From positions 3,270,501 through 3,334,500 of the forward strand of contig CP029329.1 in the NCBI GenBank assembly GCA_003129525.1: a stretch of 64,000 bases of DNA, given 5' to 3'. Positions 24,757 through 34,325 of this stretch are shown here, one piece after another. The notes under the pieces were generated by a model. The model was not told the origin of the DNA. It did not search any database and saw only the letters and a program-made list of their open reading frames with translations. A program made the translations under genes and the position numbers. Each line of letters opens with the position of its first letter. Positions within the stretch are counted from its first letter, which is position 1. The DNA comes from Clostridium beijerinckii (GTDB taxonomy: Bacteria > Bacillota > Clostridia > Clostridiales > Clostridiaceae).

Positions 24757-26292
24757 TTATATTTCTGCTTTTGCCTTTTTAAGTGCTTCTAAATCCTCAT
24801 AGTATCTATTTATTGTCATATTCATACACGCAATCCTATTCTGAGATGTTCGGCCTGATAAATACTTTGTATTATACAACAAAGTAAAATCATGTATTGT
24901 TCCAGATAGATTTGAACAGCACTGACTCCAGACTTTAAGTTCAATTGGCGGTATAGCTAGGTCTGTTTCTGCAAAGTAGTATTTTTCAATTGATGGAATT
25001 AATACCTCTATATCATCTACAAGTGTTTCCTCTGATTTAGTTCCATTTAAAAATTCGTTGTATACTCCTATGACCTTTTCAGCCAACGTAATCAGATGTG
25101 ACATTATATACTTGTTTTTTTCAATTAACATATCTTTATCCCCAATATTTTCTTCTGTGAAAATCTTTAGGTTTTCGTAATACGAATGGAAATTAAAATG
25201 AATATCATTGATAATTGCAGAGTTTTCATCTAGTCTGTACCACCATTCTTTATCTTGACTTTCATCTACCCATGTAGTATGGCAAATATAATTACTGTTC
25301 ATTATATCAGATTCATCACGTCCATAATAGCAAAACACAAAGTTAGCATCTTTTCCTTGCCAATGACTCTGAGAAATTTCATTTTGATATACATCTGCCT
25401 TTTTAACTTTGTTTATAATTTCATGAGTTATTTCTGATATATCCTCGAAGGAAAATGGACTTTTCAAAATCACCTTGACAGCATATCTTTTTGATAAACC
25501 GTTATGCAATTGTTCAACAGCATATATAATGTAATCATCTGTTTCTTCATAAACTTTTGCTGTATAAAATGGGTAGTATTCCTGAATTTCAAAGAATATA
25601 GTACCTCCCAGATTTGCTCTAAAGATAGGATTTTGTTGCTTTTGGGAGTTCTTTTTATTCCATATATCCAAATAAAGAAATAGCAACTTGCTAATGTCAT
25701 ATAGTGATTTTTTGCCTTTTTTAATTATATAAACATCTTTTAGTGCTTCGCATAAAAAACTTGTAAATAAGCTGATAGGCTTATCAGGATGTCCATAAGA
25801 TACCTGTGTAGCACTACTTGAAGCGAACACAGCATATCCTTTCCCTACAAAATCTTCAACTGTATCATTGATATTAAAAGAAGCAGTCTGATTGATATTA
25901 AAATTTCCAGACATACAACTATCTAAAAATATAATTTTGTTTTTTGCAGGTATACTTTCTAAAAGCACAATAATATCTTTAGTATTAACGAAACTGTCAC
26001 TAAGCAAAAGATGGTGTCCAGTTGGCAGCGTTCCCCCGTGACCCGAGAAATAAAAAATCAAAGTATCTTCAGCATCTGTAATCGAAATTAAATTCTGTAG
26101 AGCGGCTATAAAATCTGACCCTTTAACCGTTTCATTATTTCCACAGGTGTATATATTTGTTTTCTCAACTTTTAATCCGCATACTAATGCATCACAAACA
26201 GCAGAAATATCATTTTTACAAAAGGGCAAGTCATGTTCGTTCATTGCCTTATAATTACTTACACCTATTACTAATGCCCTTAACACCGACAT
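24757..26292 (-). CDS. Caspase-like peptidase (C14/metacaspase superfamily)
   Basis: A 511-residue protein. The first 230 residues are a caspase fold: RALVIGVSNY, catalytic His in YFSGHGG (H85) and catalytic Cys in IIFLDSCMSGN (C126), then GYAVFASSSATQVSYG. The other 280 residues are an unrecognised, mostly helical and aromatic-rich region (HWQGKDANFVFCYYGRDESD). The start at 26292 has AGGAGG 6 bases upstream. It lies 154 bases after a trypsin-like gene on the same strand. Bacterial caspase-like proteins of this type act in regulated cell death or immunity, so a toxic effector role is plausible but inferred. Confidence 0.85.
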   Translation of the reverse strand: MSVLRALVIGVSNYKAMNEHDLPFCKNDISAVCDALVCGLKVEKTNIYTCGNNETVKGSDFIAALQNLISITDAEDTLIFYFSGHGGTLPTGHHLLLSDSFVNTKDIIVLLESIPAKNKIIFLDSCMSGNFNINQTASFNINDTVEDFVGKGYAVFASSSATQVSYGHPDKPISLFTSFLCEALKDVYIIKKGKKSLYDISKLLFLYLDIWNKKNSQKQQNPIFRANLGGTIFFEIQEYYPFYTAKVYEETDDYIIYAVEQLHNGLSKRYAVKVILKSPFSFEDISEITHEIINKVKKADVYQNEISQSHWQGKDANFVFCYYGRDESDIMNSNYICHTTWVDESQDKEWWYRLDENSAIINDIHFNFHSYYENLKIFTEENIGDKDMLIEKNKYIMSHLITLAEKVIGVYNEFLNGTKSEETLVDDIEVLIPSIEKYYFAETDLAIPPIELKVWSQCCSNLSGTIHDFTLLYNTKYLSGRTSQNRIACMNMTINRYYEDLEALKKAKAEI

Positions 26293-26446
26293 ATTCAACC
26301 TCCTAACTCTATATTATGATATATTATATTGCTACTTCATTATTTAACGTCAATTTCACTTCCCATTATTAGCCTAATGGGTATATGTATAATGAAATAC
26401 TCAAGAAAATCAAAGATATCCTATTTATTTTTCAAAACAGTTATTT

Positions 26447-27274
26447 CTAGAATAGATTTTCTAATTCTTTTATTCTCTCAGATTTAATAACTAATCCTAA
26501 ATTATTGGGTATATTTGATATAGATATAGGCTTTTGTACCGTTGGAACATTTATAATTCGCACTTCGCCTTCTGCAGTATGCTGTGGTCCTGCGTAAAGC
26601 GTTCCTAGTAATAAAATTCTATTTTTTCCCATATACATATTTCCTTTTTTATCTCTATATCCCCCCTCATTTAGTATAAATACTGGCGAGCCACTTGATC
26701 CAGGGAAACATGCGGCATCAATCATAAATTCTTTTTTTCCATTATAGTCATAGCATGGATGGGTAGCTGTAACCCCTTTTCTAAAAATCGGCTTATTATT
26801 AACGCTATCCCAGATACCATTAGGATATCCAACCATAACTATATCCTCCATTGCCATTAAATCCTCTAATTGCGAACAACTTGGAATCAATGAAGTATCT
26901 AATGCTATATAGAATAGTTTTTGATTTTGTTGATTTGCTATATTAATAAATGGAGCAATTGGCATTGCACATAAATCAACATTATTATCAGGATGCTTCT
27001 TCCAAAAAGTTTCAAAATTATCTATTGAAATAGCAAAATGCTCTCTGTCAAGAGGTTCACCATTATCATTCATCTTTGAAAAAATAAGTTTCCCCTTTAT
27101 GGCATCATTAATAACATGTTTATTAGTTATAATAACTGGAATATGGGTATTATTATCTTTATCATCTTTAAACCTAAATAAATAACCTGTTCCCGTTCCT
27201 AAACCTCCACCTTTGTATTCGCATTCTATTCTTAATGTTGCATATGATAACTGCTCAGTTATTGATAAATTCAT
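26447..27274 (-). CDS. Trypsin-like serine peptidase
   Basis: A 275-residue chymotrypsin-fold protein behind GAGGAGG. Catalytic triad: His53 in IITNKHVIND, Asp100 in NNVDLCAMPI, Ser194 in PGSSGSPVFIL. No signal peptide or membrane segment is present, so it acts in the cytosol, unlike secreted trypsin-like proteases. It heads the probable two-gene unit with the caspase-like protein downstream; trypsin-like plus caspase-like pairs are recurrent in bacterial conflict systems. Confidence 0.88.
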   Translation of the reverse strand: MNLSITEQLSYATLRIECEYKGGGLGTGTGYLFRFKDDKDNNTHIPVIITNKHVINDAIKGKLIFSKMNDNGEPLDREHFAISIDNFETFWKKHPDNNVDLCAMPIAPFINIANQQNQKLFYIALDTSLIPSCSQLEDLMAMEDIVMVGYPNGIWDSVNNKPIFRKGVTATHPCYDYNGKKEFMIDAACFPGSSGSPVFILNEGGYRDKKGNMYMGKNRILLLGTLYAGPQHTAEGEVRIINVPTVQKPISISNIPNNLGLVIKSERIKELENLF

Positions 27275-27523
27275 TTTACTGCCTCCTCTATAATTTTTAT
27301 ATTTATCTTTACAATTCTTTTAAATAGGTATTATTTATAATTAACTTTTATATTCTTACTATTCATAGACTTAATGTTTGGTGTTCATTTTTTAACTCTT
27401 CATTATATACACAACCTGTCTAATATCACCTTATAATTATTAGCCTAATAGTTATCTGTTTACTATTGTATGCATGTTTATATTCTTGTAATTTTGTCAA
27501 CAATTTTTACAGAGGTGTTAATT

Positions 27524-28459
27524 ATGCAATCAAACAAAACTTGTCCATTAGTTGAACAATATTTAGATTATCTTATTAAAATAAAAAATCGCTCAGAAAA
27601 CACAATCCTAGAGTATCGTACTGATTTACTTATGTTTTTTAGTTATATCATGAAATTACGTAATATTAATATTGTTGATATAAACTTTGAACAAGTAAAT
27701 TTAGAATTTATAAAATCTATTACTCTTCAAGATATGTATTCTTTTATTTCCTATTGTCAAAAATCTTTAAATGCTTCTGCAGGTACTCGTGCAAGAAAGA
27801 TAGTTTCCATACGCCAATTTTGGAAATATCTAAAAACCAAAGTACATGTTATTGATAACAATATTGCTGAGGAATTGGAGACTCCAAAATTACCAAAGAG
27901 AATACCTAAATATCTTAATTTAGAGGAATCAGTTCGCTTATTACTTGAATGCAAGAAATCTACAAGAGATCATTGTATAATTACTATTTTTCTAAATTGT
28001 GCATTAAGATTGTCCGAGCTTGCTAGCTTAAATATAAATCAAGTAGATAATGACATTCTGTCTATAGTTGGCAAAGGCAATAAAGAACGTAAAATTTTTC
28101 TTACCCCTGCAGCCAAAAAAGCTATTAATGATTGGATGCATATTAGAAATTCTATTAACATTAATAATGATGCTCTATTCATTTCTAGAAATAAACACCG
28201 CATTACTACTAAAGCTATTCAAAATATTGTAAAGAAATATGTTATTTCTTCTAGACTTGATCCAAAATCTATATCAACACATAAACTTCGTCATACCGCT
28301 ACTACTCTTATGTATAAATACGGCAAGGTAGATATTCGTTCCTTGCAACAAATTCTTGGACATGAGAGTGTCGCTACAACAGAAATTTACACTCATATTG
28401 ATGAGCATCAATTTCAATCTGCTGTAAACTCTAATCCATTAGCTCTGATGTTTAATTAA
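27524..28459 (+). CDS. Tyrosine recombinase (XerC/D-type integrase)
   Basis: A 311-residue protein. N-terminal SAM-like DNA-binding domain (CPLVEQYLDYLIKIKNRSEN), catalytic domain with Arg162 in NCALRLSEL, the beta-hairpin Lys in GKGNKERK, His253/Arg256 in STHKLRHTA, His280 in LGHESV and Tyr289 in TEIYTH. All active-site residues are present. The ATG at 27524 follows AGAGGTG; the longer frame start at 27470 has none. It stands between the protease pair and the PLD-like gene, suggesting mobility of the island. Confidence 0.92.
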   Translation: MQSNKTCPLVEQYLDYLIKIKNRSENTILEYRTDLLMFFSYIMKLRNINIVDINFEQVNLEFIKSITLQDMYSFISYCQKSLNASAGTRARKIVSIRQFWKYLKTKVHVIDNNIAEELETPKLPKRIPKYLNLEESVRLLLECKKSTRDHCIITIFLNCALRLSELASLNINQVDNDILSIVGKGNKERKIFLTPAAKKAINDWMHIRNSININNDALFISRNKHRITTKAIQNIVKKYVISSRLDPKSISTHKLRHTATTLMYKYGKVDIRSLQQILGHESVATTEIYTHIDEHQFQSAVNSNPLALMFN

Positions 28460-28581
28460 CTATATTTATTCTAGAATAGTGTATTCAACTTCAAAATCAT
28501 TCTTAGAATTCTATTTTTTAACATACTATTTCATTCTTTAATTTCACCAAACATGCATTTTTATCGTGCTTTATAATATTA

Positions 28582-31500
28582 TTATCCAAAAACCTCCGTT
28601 ATCAATCCTGCAGTATCATGCCACCTGTCACATTGATTCCTTATAACACTAAGTTCTGTACTTTTCTTAATAATCTTATTGTAATTTTCATCCTCAATGA
28701 TTTTTTGTTCTTCAAGTAATTCTTTATAATATTTCAAAAATAATAGTTGCCATAATACTTTTTGAACTGATCTACTCCATTCTTCATAATTCATATCATA
28801 TTTGCCAGGTTCAGTTGCAACATATAAGCTCTTATTATTTATTCCTAATTTCTTAAAGATAGTTTCAACATCATTATTCCAATATTCTAGACATGCATAA
28901 GCTGCATAATATGTTACATTATAATCGCAACTTGCGAAAAACTGTTCATTTTTATCCCATTTTTCATGCAATAAATCAATCATTTTGTTCAAAAACATAT
29001 TTTTACAGTCTTTGTTAGATATCTGTTGTAAAAGCAAATTATAATTCTCATAATTAATTATCTCATTAGGTCCGTTTAACAGCTTAAATAAAATTCTACT
29101 GTCAAAAGTAACTTCTTTATTCATTAATTCAGCCTCTTCTTTTACATAATGCTTAAGTTCTTCATTAAGTTTTGATAATTTATCTAAATTACATTTGCAA
29201 TTTCTTTTCACTCTATCTATTTCAAATGATATTGTTTCCACACAACTAGCATACTGATAAATAGCACTTTCATTGCAATTATTTACATATACTTGATGAT
29301 CAACATATTCTCCATTTTTTATCTTCCTAATAATGATTGTATCAAAATAATAATATGCCCATTCCTTTAACCAATCAATATCTGATATAAGTAATCTATC
29401 ATATATTTCAAAATCAAGATCACTATTAAATATCATTTTCTCTAATAATAATTGCATTGCTTTTGGCGAATGTGCCATTTCCATAATATTTACTAATTCT
29501 TTATGACTAATATCATATATAATCCCATATAAACATGAAAGATAGTTATTAACTTCATAATGCCCATGTATAAAACCATTACTCATTAAGTATTGTGGAT
29601 TTGTTTTTATTCCTTCTTGTTTATCTTTATCTAATGCATTCCTAAAAGTATATACTTCTGACCTTTTGCAATTTAAATCATTTTTTTCATATAGTTCTTC
29701 TTCACTTTCAAGTTCCAATGCTATTTTATTACAAAGTGATAAAAATTTCTTAATATCTACTTTAGTGCTTATAAAATCTTTTAAAGTAATCATAATTTTT
29801 TTCTCATCTACATAATATAAATACCAACAAAGTCTTAAAATACTTTCCTTTGCCTTTTCTTCTGTTGAATCCCATCCATCATAAAATAATGCTTCAAATT
29901 CAAGAACTTCTTTGTTATTGTATTTAGTTAGCATATCTTGCTCCCATTTCTTGGGTGGAATAATAGTAGTAACTTCCTTTTTATATTTTTTATCAGATGT
30001 ATCCCATAAAATTTCTATTTGCAACCTTTCTAACTTACTTTTCTTTGTTTGAATTTCCTCATCTTTAAGTTCATTAACATATTCTAGTACACTATATGTA
30101 ACCTCTTTATCCATAGGCGCAATAACAAAACTATAATTTTGGCCTGCTGAATTCAATGAATTACTTAATAAATATCCATCCACTGTTCCGTCATCTAATA
30201 ATCTTAATAAATATCTATCGTGGATAGCAGTATTTTTATTTTGTGTAATATTAATAATTCTTAAAGATTGATGTATAATAGCAGCATTTTTATTCAAGAA
30301 TTCTTTTATTTCATTAAGATAATTTACATTCTTTGCATTATTTACATCTTTATCAGGATCTATATCACTTAAGCTTGTAATAACTTCCAATTCCAATTTT
30401 GGATTCTTTACTCTCCCTAAAAATTTTTCCATTGCCTTTATTGAAAAATACGGATCGACAATGATAACTTTTTTAACTCTAGATTGATTAAGATATTCTG
30501 CTATTTTGCGAAAACTATCAATCTCACATTCACCTTCACTAACTTTTTTACAAAAAGCACCCTTTGTATTTTCATGCTGATATACTTTAATCAATCTTTG
30601 ACTTAAACTACCAGCTTCATTCCATGGATCATTTTTATAATTACCAGTTTTTGATACCATTGGTACACCATTATATTTCACTGTTCTAATTTCATTTAAT
30701 TTTTCTATTTTTTCTTTACTACCACCAAATGTCTTTTCAAGTTTATCTGTCCATTCATCATGCAATAAATACTTAGTATTATTAACTATGTCCATTGAAA
30801 GTATCATCTGACGCATTAAACTACTAGAAGAAGTATATATTAATTCCCCATTTTCTTTATTCCAAATATCTAGATGCACTTCAGATATGTCCTCATTTGC
30901 ATCGAATTCTATGAACTCATCATTAATTTTCATTTCTTTTATTTGATATAATATACATCTATCACTATTGTTTAAAACACAATTAACTACTGAATCAAAT
31001 TTAATATTTCCCTTTTTATTTACTCTAATCCCTTTTGCTGAAATGTCTCTTGATCTTTCGTTTACTACCCTTTTAGTTTCCCATTCAAACTTATCTGCTA
31101 ATTCATTAGAAGTATATATTTCAATATTTCCCAATCGTTCTGATGAAACACCAAAAAAGCATATTGCAGTTTCTTCAGAAACTTTATCTATTGTATCATG
31201 TATTTTTTCTCTTTGTGTTCTAGCTCCTTTATTTTTATAAATCTCTTGTAAATCTTGAAAAATTAATGTTTTATTTAAATTCCAGTACTCTTTTACCTTT
31301 GACAAAGACTTTAATATACTTTCACTATTTGCACCAGAATAACTTCGGGATACATTATTGTATCAGGTCTTTGAACAAACCCACTTTTTATACTAAACTC
31401 TTTAGTTAAAAAAATATTTTCTTTATTTATTAGACACTCCTGTAATGTTAATGAACTTTCTTTATCCATAACACATGTTAGTCTATATAAGCTCAATTTT

Positions 31501-31622
31501 TTATCAATTAGCCCACTACTCCACCCTCTTATTTCATTATTGTCTGACAAACCATAACCATATAATAAAATACATGTGTCTTCATTCCTTTTAACAACAA
31601 ATAACTTATAATATGTATTCAT
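28582..31622 (-). pseudogene. Frameshifted PLD-like, VPA1262-type putative defence protein
   Basis: Two frames, 31311-31622 and 28582-31305, abut and read as one protein of about 1,010 residues if one base is restored near 31338-31350: the first frame is sensible to RPDTIMYPE and the second from SGANSESILKSLSKVKEYW. The second frame alone has only a TTG start without a ribosome binding site. Residues about 390-520 of the joined protein resemble a phospholipase D-like core (VKKVIIVDPYFSIKAMEKFL ... AIHDRYLL ... GYLLSNSLNSAGQNY). The rest is helical. The assignment to the VPA1262-like family is from memory and uncertain. Confidence 0.55.
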
Positions 31623-32090
31623 AACTAATGCCTCCTGAATTTCAATTAAAATTTTCTTTGTTTTTAATTTATTAATAACATTATATATAAAATATATTTT
31701 CCATTATCTTTAATGAATTTTGTGACAAAATCTAACCTTATTATAAATCATCTTAACTTCCGATTATAGACATAACAAGCTCCTCAACACATCTCTTATT
31801 TTTATCCCAAAATAAGAAGTATAGCCCCTCTCTAAATTAATAGATAGTCCATTCTTATTATACAACAAAATTTTATTATTCTTCCTATATTTCCCTTGAA
31901 AACTTTCTATTATTTTCATACAAAATCCGAATATATTCTCCAAACATTTAAATTAACTAACCACTCTCTAAGTCCATTATTCCAAGATAATTTAATAATA
32001 CTCACATTAAATTTCTAAATGGTTTTTGTTGTAATATTTTGTTATCATCTATCAAACCATTTTCAACTAGATAGTCTACAATTAGTTTTA
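31623..32090. other. Intergenic region with a minus-strand coding remnant
   Basis: Mostly AT-rich. On the minus strand 32002-32103 carries a frame reading LIKLIVDYLVENGLIDDNKI ... PFRNLM-stop, without start codon; it looks like the C-terminal tail of a lost gene, possibly from a mobile element. Otherwise nothing is recognised. Confidence 0.35.
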
Positions 32091-32204
32091 TCAAGTGAAA
32101 CTTGATTCAGATGGGGTTTGATCCCCATTTGAATCTTAGTTGAACTTATCTAGGGTCGTGCCGCTGTTATCTTACACTTATAGAAGTTGGAGTGTTACAG
32201 CGGC
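32091..32204. ncRNA. Block of three consecutive hairpins, candidate structured RNA
   Basis: TCAAGT GAA ACTTGA, then GATTCAGATGGGG TTTGAT CCCCATTTGAATC, then GCCGCTGT...ACACT/AGTGT...ACAGCGGC, all within 114 bases and with G+C far above the flanks. No ORF crosses it. Strand and function are unknown; a small RNA, a recombination site or an element terminus are all possible. Confidence 0.4.
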
Positions 32205-32568
32205 TAGACATCAGATAAAATGTATTTGTTTAGAGTTAAATGCTTAATTGTTTAAGAATTTTGAAAAAAGTTAATTGGCTATGCTTTTATCTAATCCCAC
32301 TAATTATTTTACTAGTTTATTTACTGATATATCTCCACACTCTTTTCATAATATGCCTGAGTTCCAAGTTCATTTGACATAATTTATACTAAATTTACTA
32401 TAAAGTTTTTATATTAATCTTTAACACACCTCTTTTTAAAATTTCACATTGAAATATATAAGATATCTAACTTTTTATCATATATAATAATTGCAAGGGA
32501 TATTTTTACATTTAACTTATAGATGGAATCAATCACCTTATTAATTCTAAACATCAGGAGGTTTGTAC

Positions 32569-33132
32569 ATGGATTTTGATTATATTGAAGAATTAGTTAC
32601 TAAATCTAAAAATGGTGATAAGCTTTCAAAAGAAAAATTAATTGATGAATTTAAGCCTTTAATATTTAATCTTACTAGCAGAACATTTATAGATGGATAT
32701 GAAATGCATGATCTTCAACATGAATGTTACCAATCACTCTTTAAATGCCTTTCCTTATACAATTTAGAAAAACATAGATTTGTTGCTTATGCCACTAATG
32801 CAATTAAGAATAATATGAATGATTTAATAAAAAGAATTAAAATTAGAAGTGCAACTGAAGGCAGCGATGCCATAAGTTTACATGATGATGTTGAAAAAGA
32901 TTTGCCCTCACAGGATATCAGCTTAGAGGATTTATTGAGTGATGAATGTGATTATGAAGATTTAAGATTGGCTCTTAGCAATTTAGATGAAGATGAAAAG
33001 GCGCTTGTTGATTTTATATTCTACAAAAATAATACCGTTCAAACTTATGCTTACATTAAGAATATGTGTTACTCTACTGCTAATCTTAGAAAGAAGGTTG
33101 CTTTGAAAAAAATTTCTAATTATTTAAATTAA
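32569..33132 (+). CDS. Small sigma-70-like factor
   Basis: A 187-residue protein with AGGAGG 8 bases before ATG. Residues about 5-95 resemble sigma region 2 of the TcdR/UviA/BotR sort (LIDEFKPLIFNLTSRTFIDG, YEMHDLQHECYQSLFKCL, FVAYATNAIKNNMNDLIKR). Residues 125-187 contain a region 4-like HTH (LRLALSNLDEDEKALVDFIF ... NTVQTYAYIKNM). Such factors in Clostridia drive toxin, bacteriocin or phage-late genes; which genes this one controls is not visible. Confidence 0.8.
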   Translation: MDFDYIEELVTKSKNGDKLSKEKLIDEFKPLIFNLTSRTFIDGYEMHDLQHECYQSLFKCLSLYNLEKHRFVAYATNAIKNNMNDLIKRIKIRSATEGSDAISLHDDVEKDLPSQDISLEDLLSDECDYEDLRLALSNLDEDEKALVDFIFYKNNTVQTYAYIKNMCYSTANLRKKVALKKISNYLN

Positions 33133-33167
33133 TTGATGATTAAAATTAAAATGAAAATGCATCAAAA

Positions 33168-33239
33168 AAATCCAAGGCTAAATTGACTGCACCATATCTA
33201 CTAGATAGAGTGCAATTTGAATTGCCTTAGATTTTTTTT
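33168..33239 (+). terminator. Long terminator after the sigma-like gene
   Basis: AATCCAAGGC...ATTGACTGCAC pairs with GTGCAATTTGAATTGCC..TTAGATT across a 17-base loop, followed by TTTTTTTT. Confidence 0.85.
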
Positions 33240-33273
33240 TGCCCATATTGATCTTGTCTATTTTTATTCTGTC

Positions 33274-33531
33274 TTACTCAATATTAAAAGTGCTAACAAC
33301 TTCTGTGGTCTCTTCTACATAAGCTTCAAGAGCATCATCAATACATTCACAAATACAGCTAAGTGTACATCCCTCGCATTCTCTAATCACCCCTTCTACT
33401 AATAAAGAGCATCTCATCATATCCCCTAAAGTAGAATTTTTAATCGCTAATGCTATTTGATTTTTAGATGATGGTCGCTTACTCTGTGAGCACTCAGCGA
33501 ACGTATGTGAGTCGAGTTTCCTTTTTTTCAC
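33274..33531 (-). CDS. Cysteine-rich small protein, 85 aa
   Basis: GTG start with AAGGAG 8 bases upstream. N-terminus is basic (MKKRKLDSHTFAECSQSKRP) and the middle carries a cysteine cluster CEGCTLSCICECIDDALEAY that could bind metal. No family recognised. It converges with the sigma-like gene and ends beside its terminator. Confidence 0.6.
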   Translation of the reverse strand: MKKRKLDSHTFAECSQSKRPSSKNQIALAIKNSTLGDMMRCSLLVEGVIRECEGCTLSCICECIDDALEAYVEETTEVVSTFNIE

Positions 33532-33676
33532 TTGCTATCTCCTTAACCCGCATTTTACAAGCAAATTCTAAAATTCTAAAATTTTTTAGAACTTTAGAAT
33601 TTTCAATAAACTAACATATATCCTTATTAATAGGCTATCAAAATTACAGTTTTAAATAAATTTACTCAAGGAGGAC

Positions 33677-34174
33677 ATGGAATGTATAGCAAAGAAAAAA
33701 GATTTACAGCCACCAAAAAATGACTTTGAATATGATGAAGGTGAAGTATATGGATTTACTGATAAAGCTCCTATAGCTTTAGATGTAGTTTCATCCTTTT
33801 CTTTTAGTTATGATTCTGAAACTCAAGTCCATGAACTTAACACAGAAATAAAAAGTAATGATAATAATATTTCTAAGGATAACATTAAGACCGAAACTAA
33901 CACCACTGAATTTGAACAAGTAAAAAACATTTATAGTTCTACCAAAGATATATTTGATAATAGACGAACTCCTCTTCCTAATCGTGCAACTCCACCAATC
34001 GATGGAGAAACTCCAACTATAAAAAGAACCTATACCCTTCGAGACTCTACAATAAGAAAAATAAATGAACTAAAAAATGTGCATCCAGACATCAATGTAT
34101 GTGTTAGCAGCATAGTTGATATTGCTTTAGATCATTATCATAATTACATCTTAAATGAAGGTGGTACACAATAA
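33677..34174 (+). CDS. Protein with C-terminal ribbon-helix-helix-like domain
   Basis: A 165-residue protein. Residues 1-110 are acidic, Ser/Thr/Asn-rich and probably disordered; the C-terminal 50 residues (IKRTYTLRDSTIRKINELKN ... VCVSSIVDIALDHYHNYIL) look like a ribbon-helix-helix DNA-binding domain of plasmid or phage regulators. The spacing of AGGAGG to ATG is only 2 bases, which is poor, so the true start or a frameshift near the A-run at 33713-33720 deserves checking. Confidence 0.6.
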   Translation: MECIAKKKDLQPPKNDFEYDEGEVYGFTDKAPIALDVVSSFSFSYDSETQVHELNTEIKSNDNNISKDNIKTETNTTEFEQVKNIYSSTKDIFDNRRTPLPNRATPPIDGETPTIKRTYTLRDSTIRKINELKNVHPDINVCVSSIVDIALDHYHNYILNEGGTQ

Positions 34175-34325
34175 TCTATTTTTAATACTTGAATATTTTA
34201 TATTGTGTAAATATATAAGATAAGATAATTTAACTTCTCAAAAATAAATAATTTAAAAATAATATGTAATAATTCATTACCACACATATATCCTCTATGA
34301 AAACAAAATGAAAGGAGAAAAAAAC

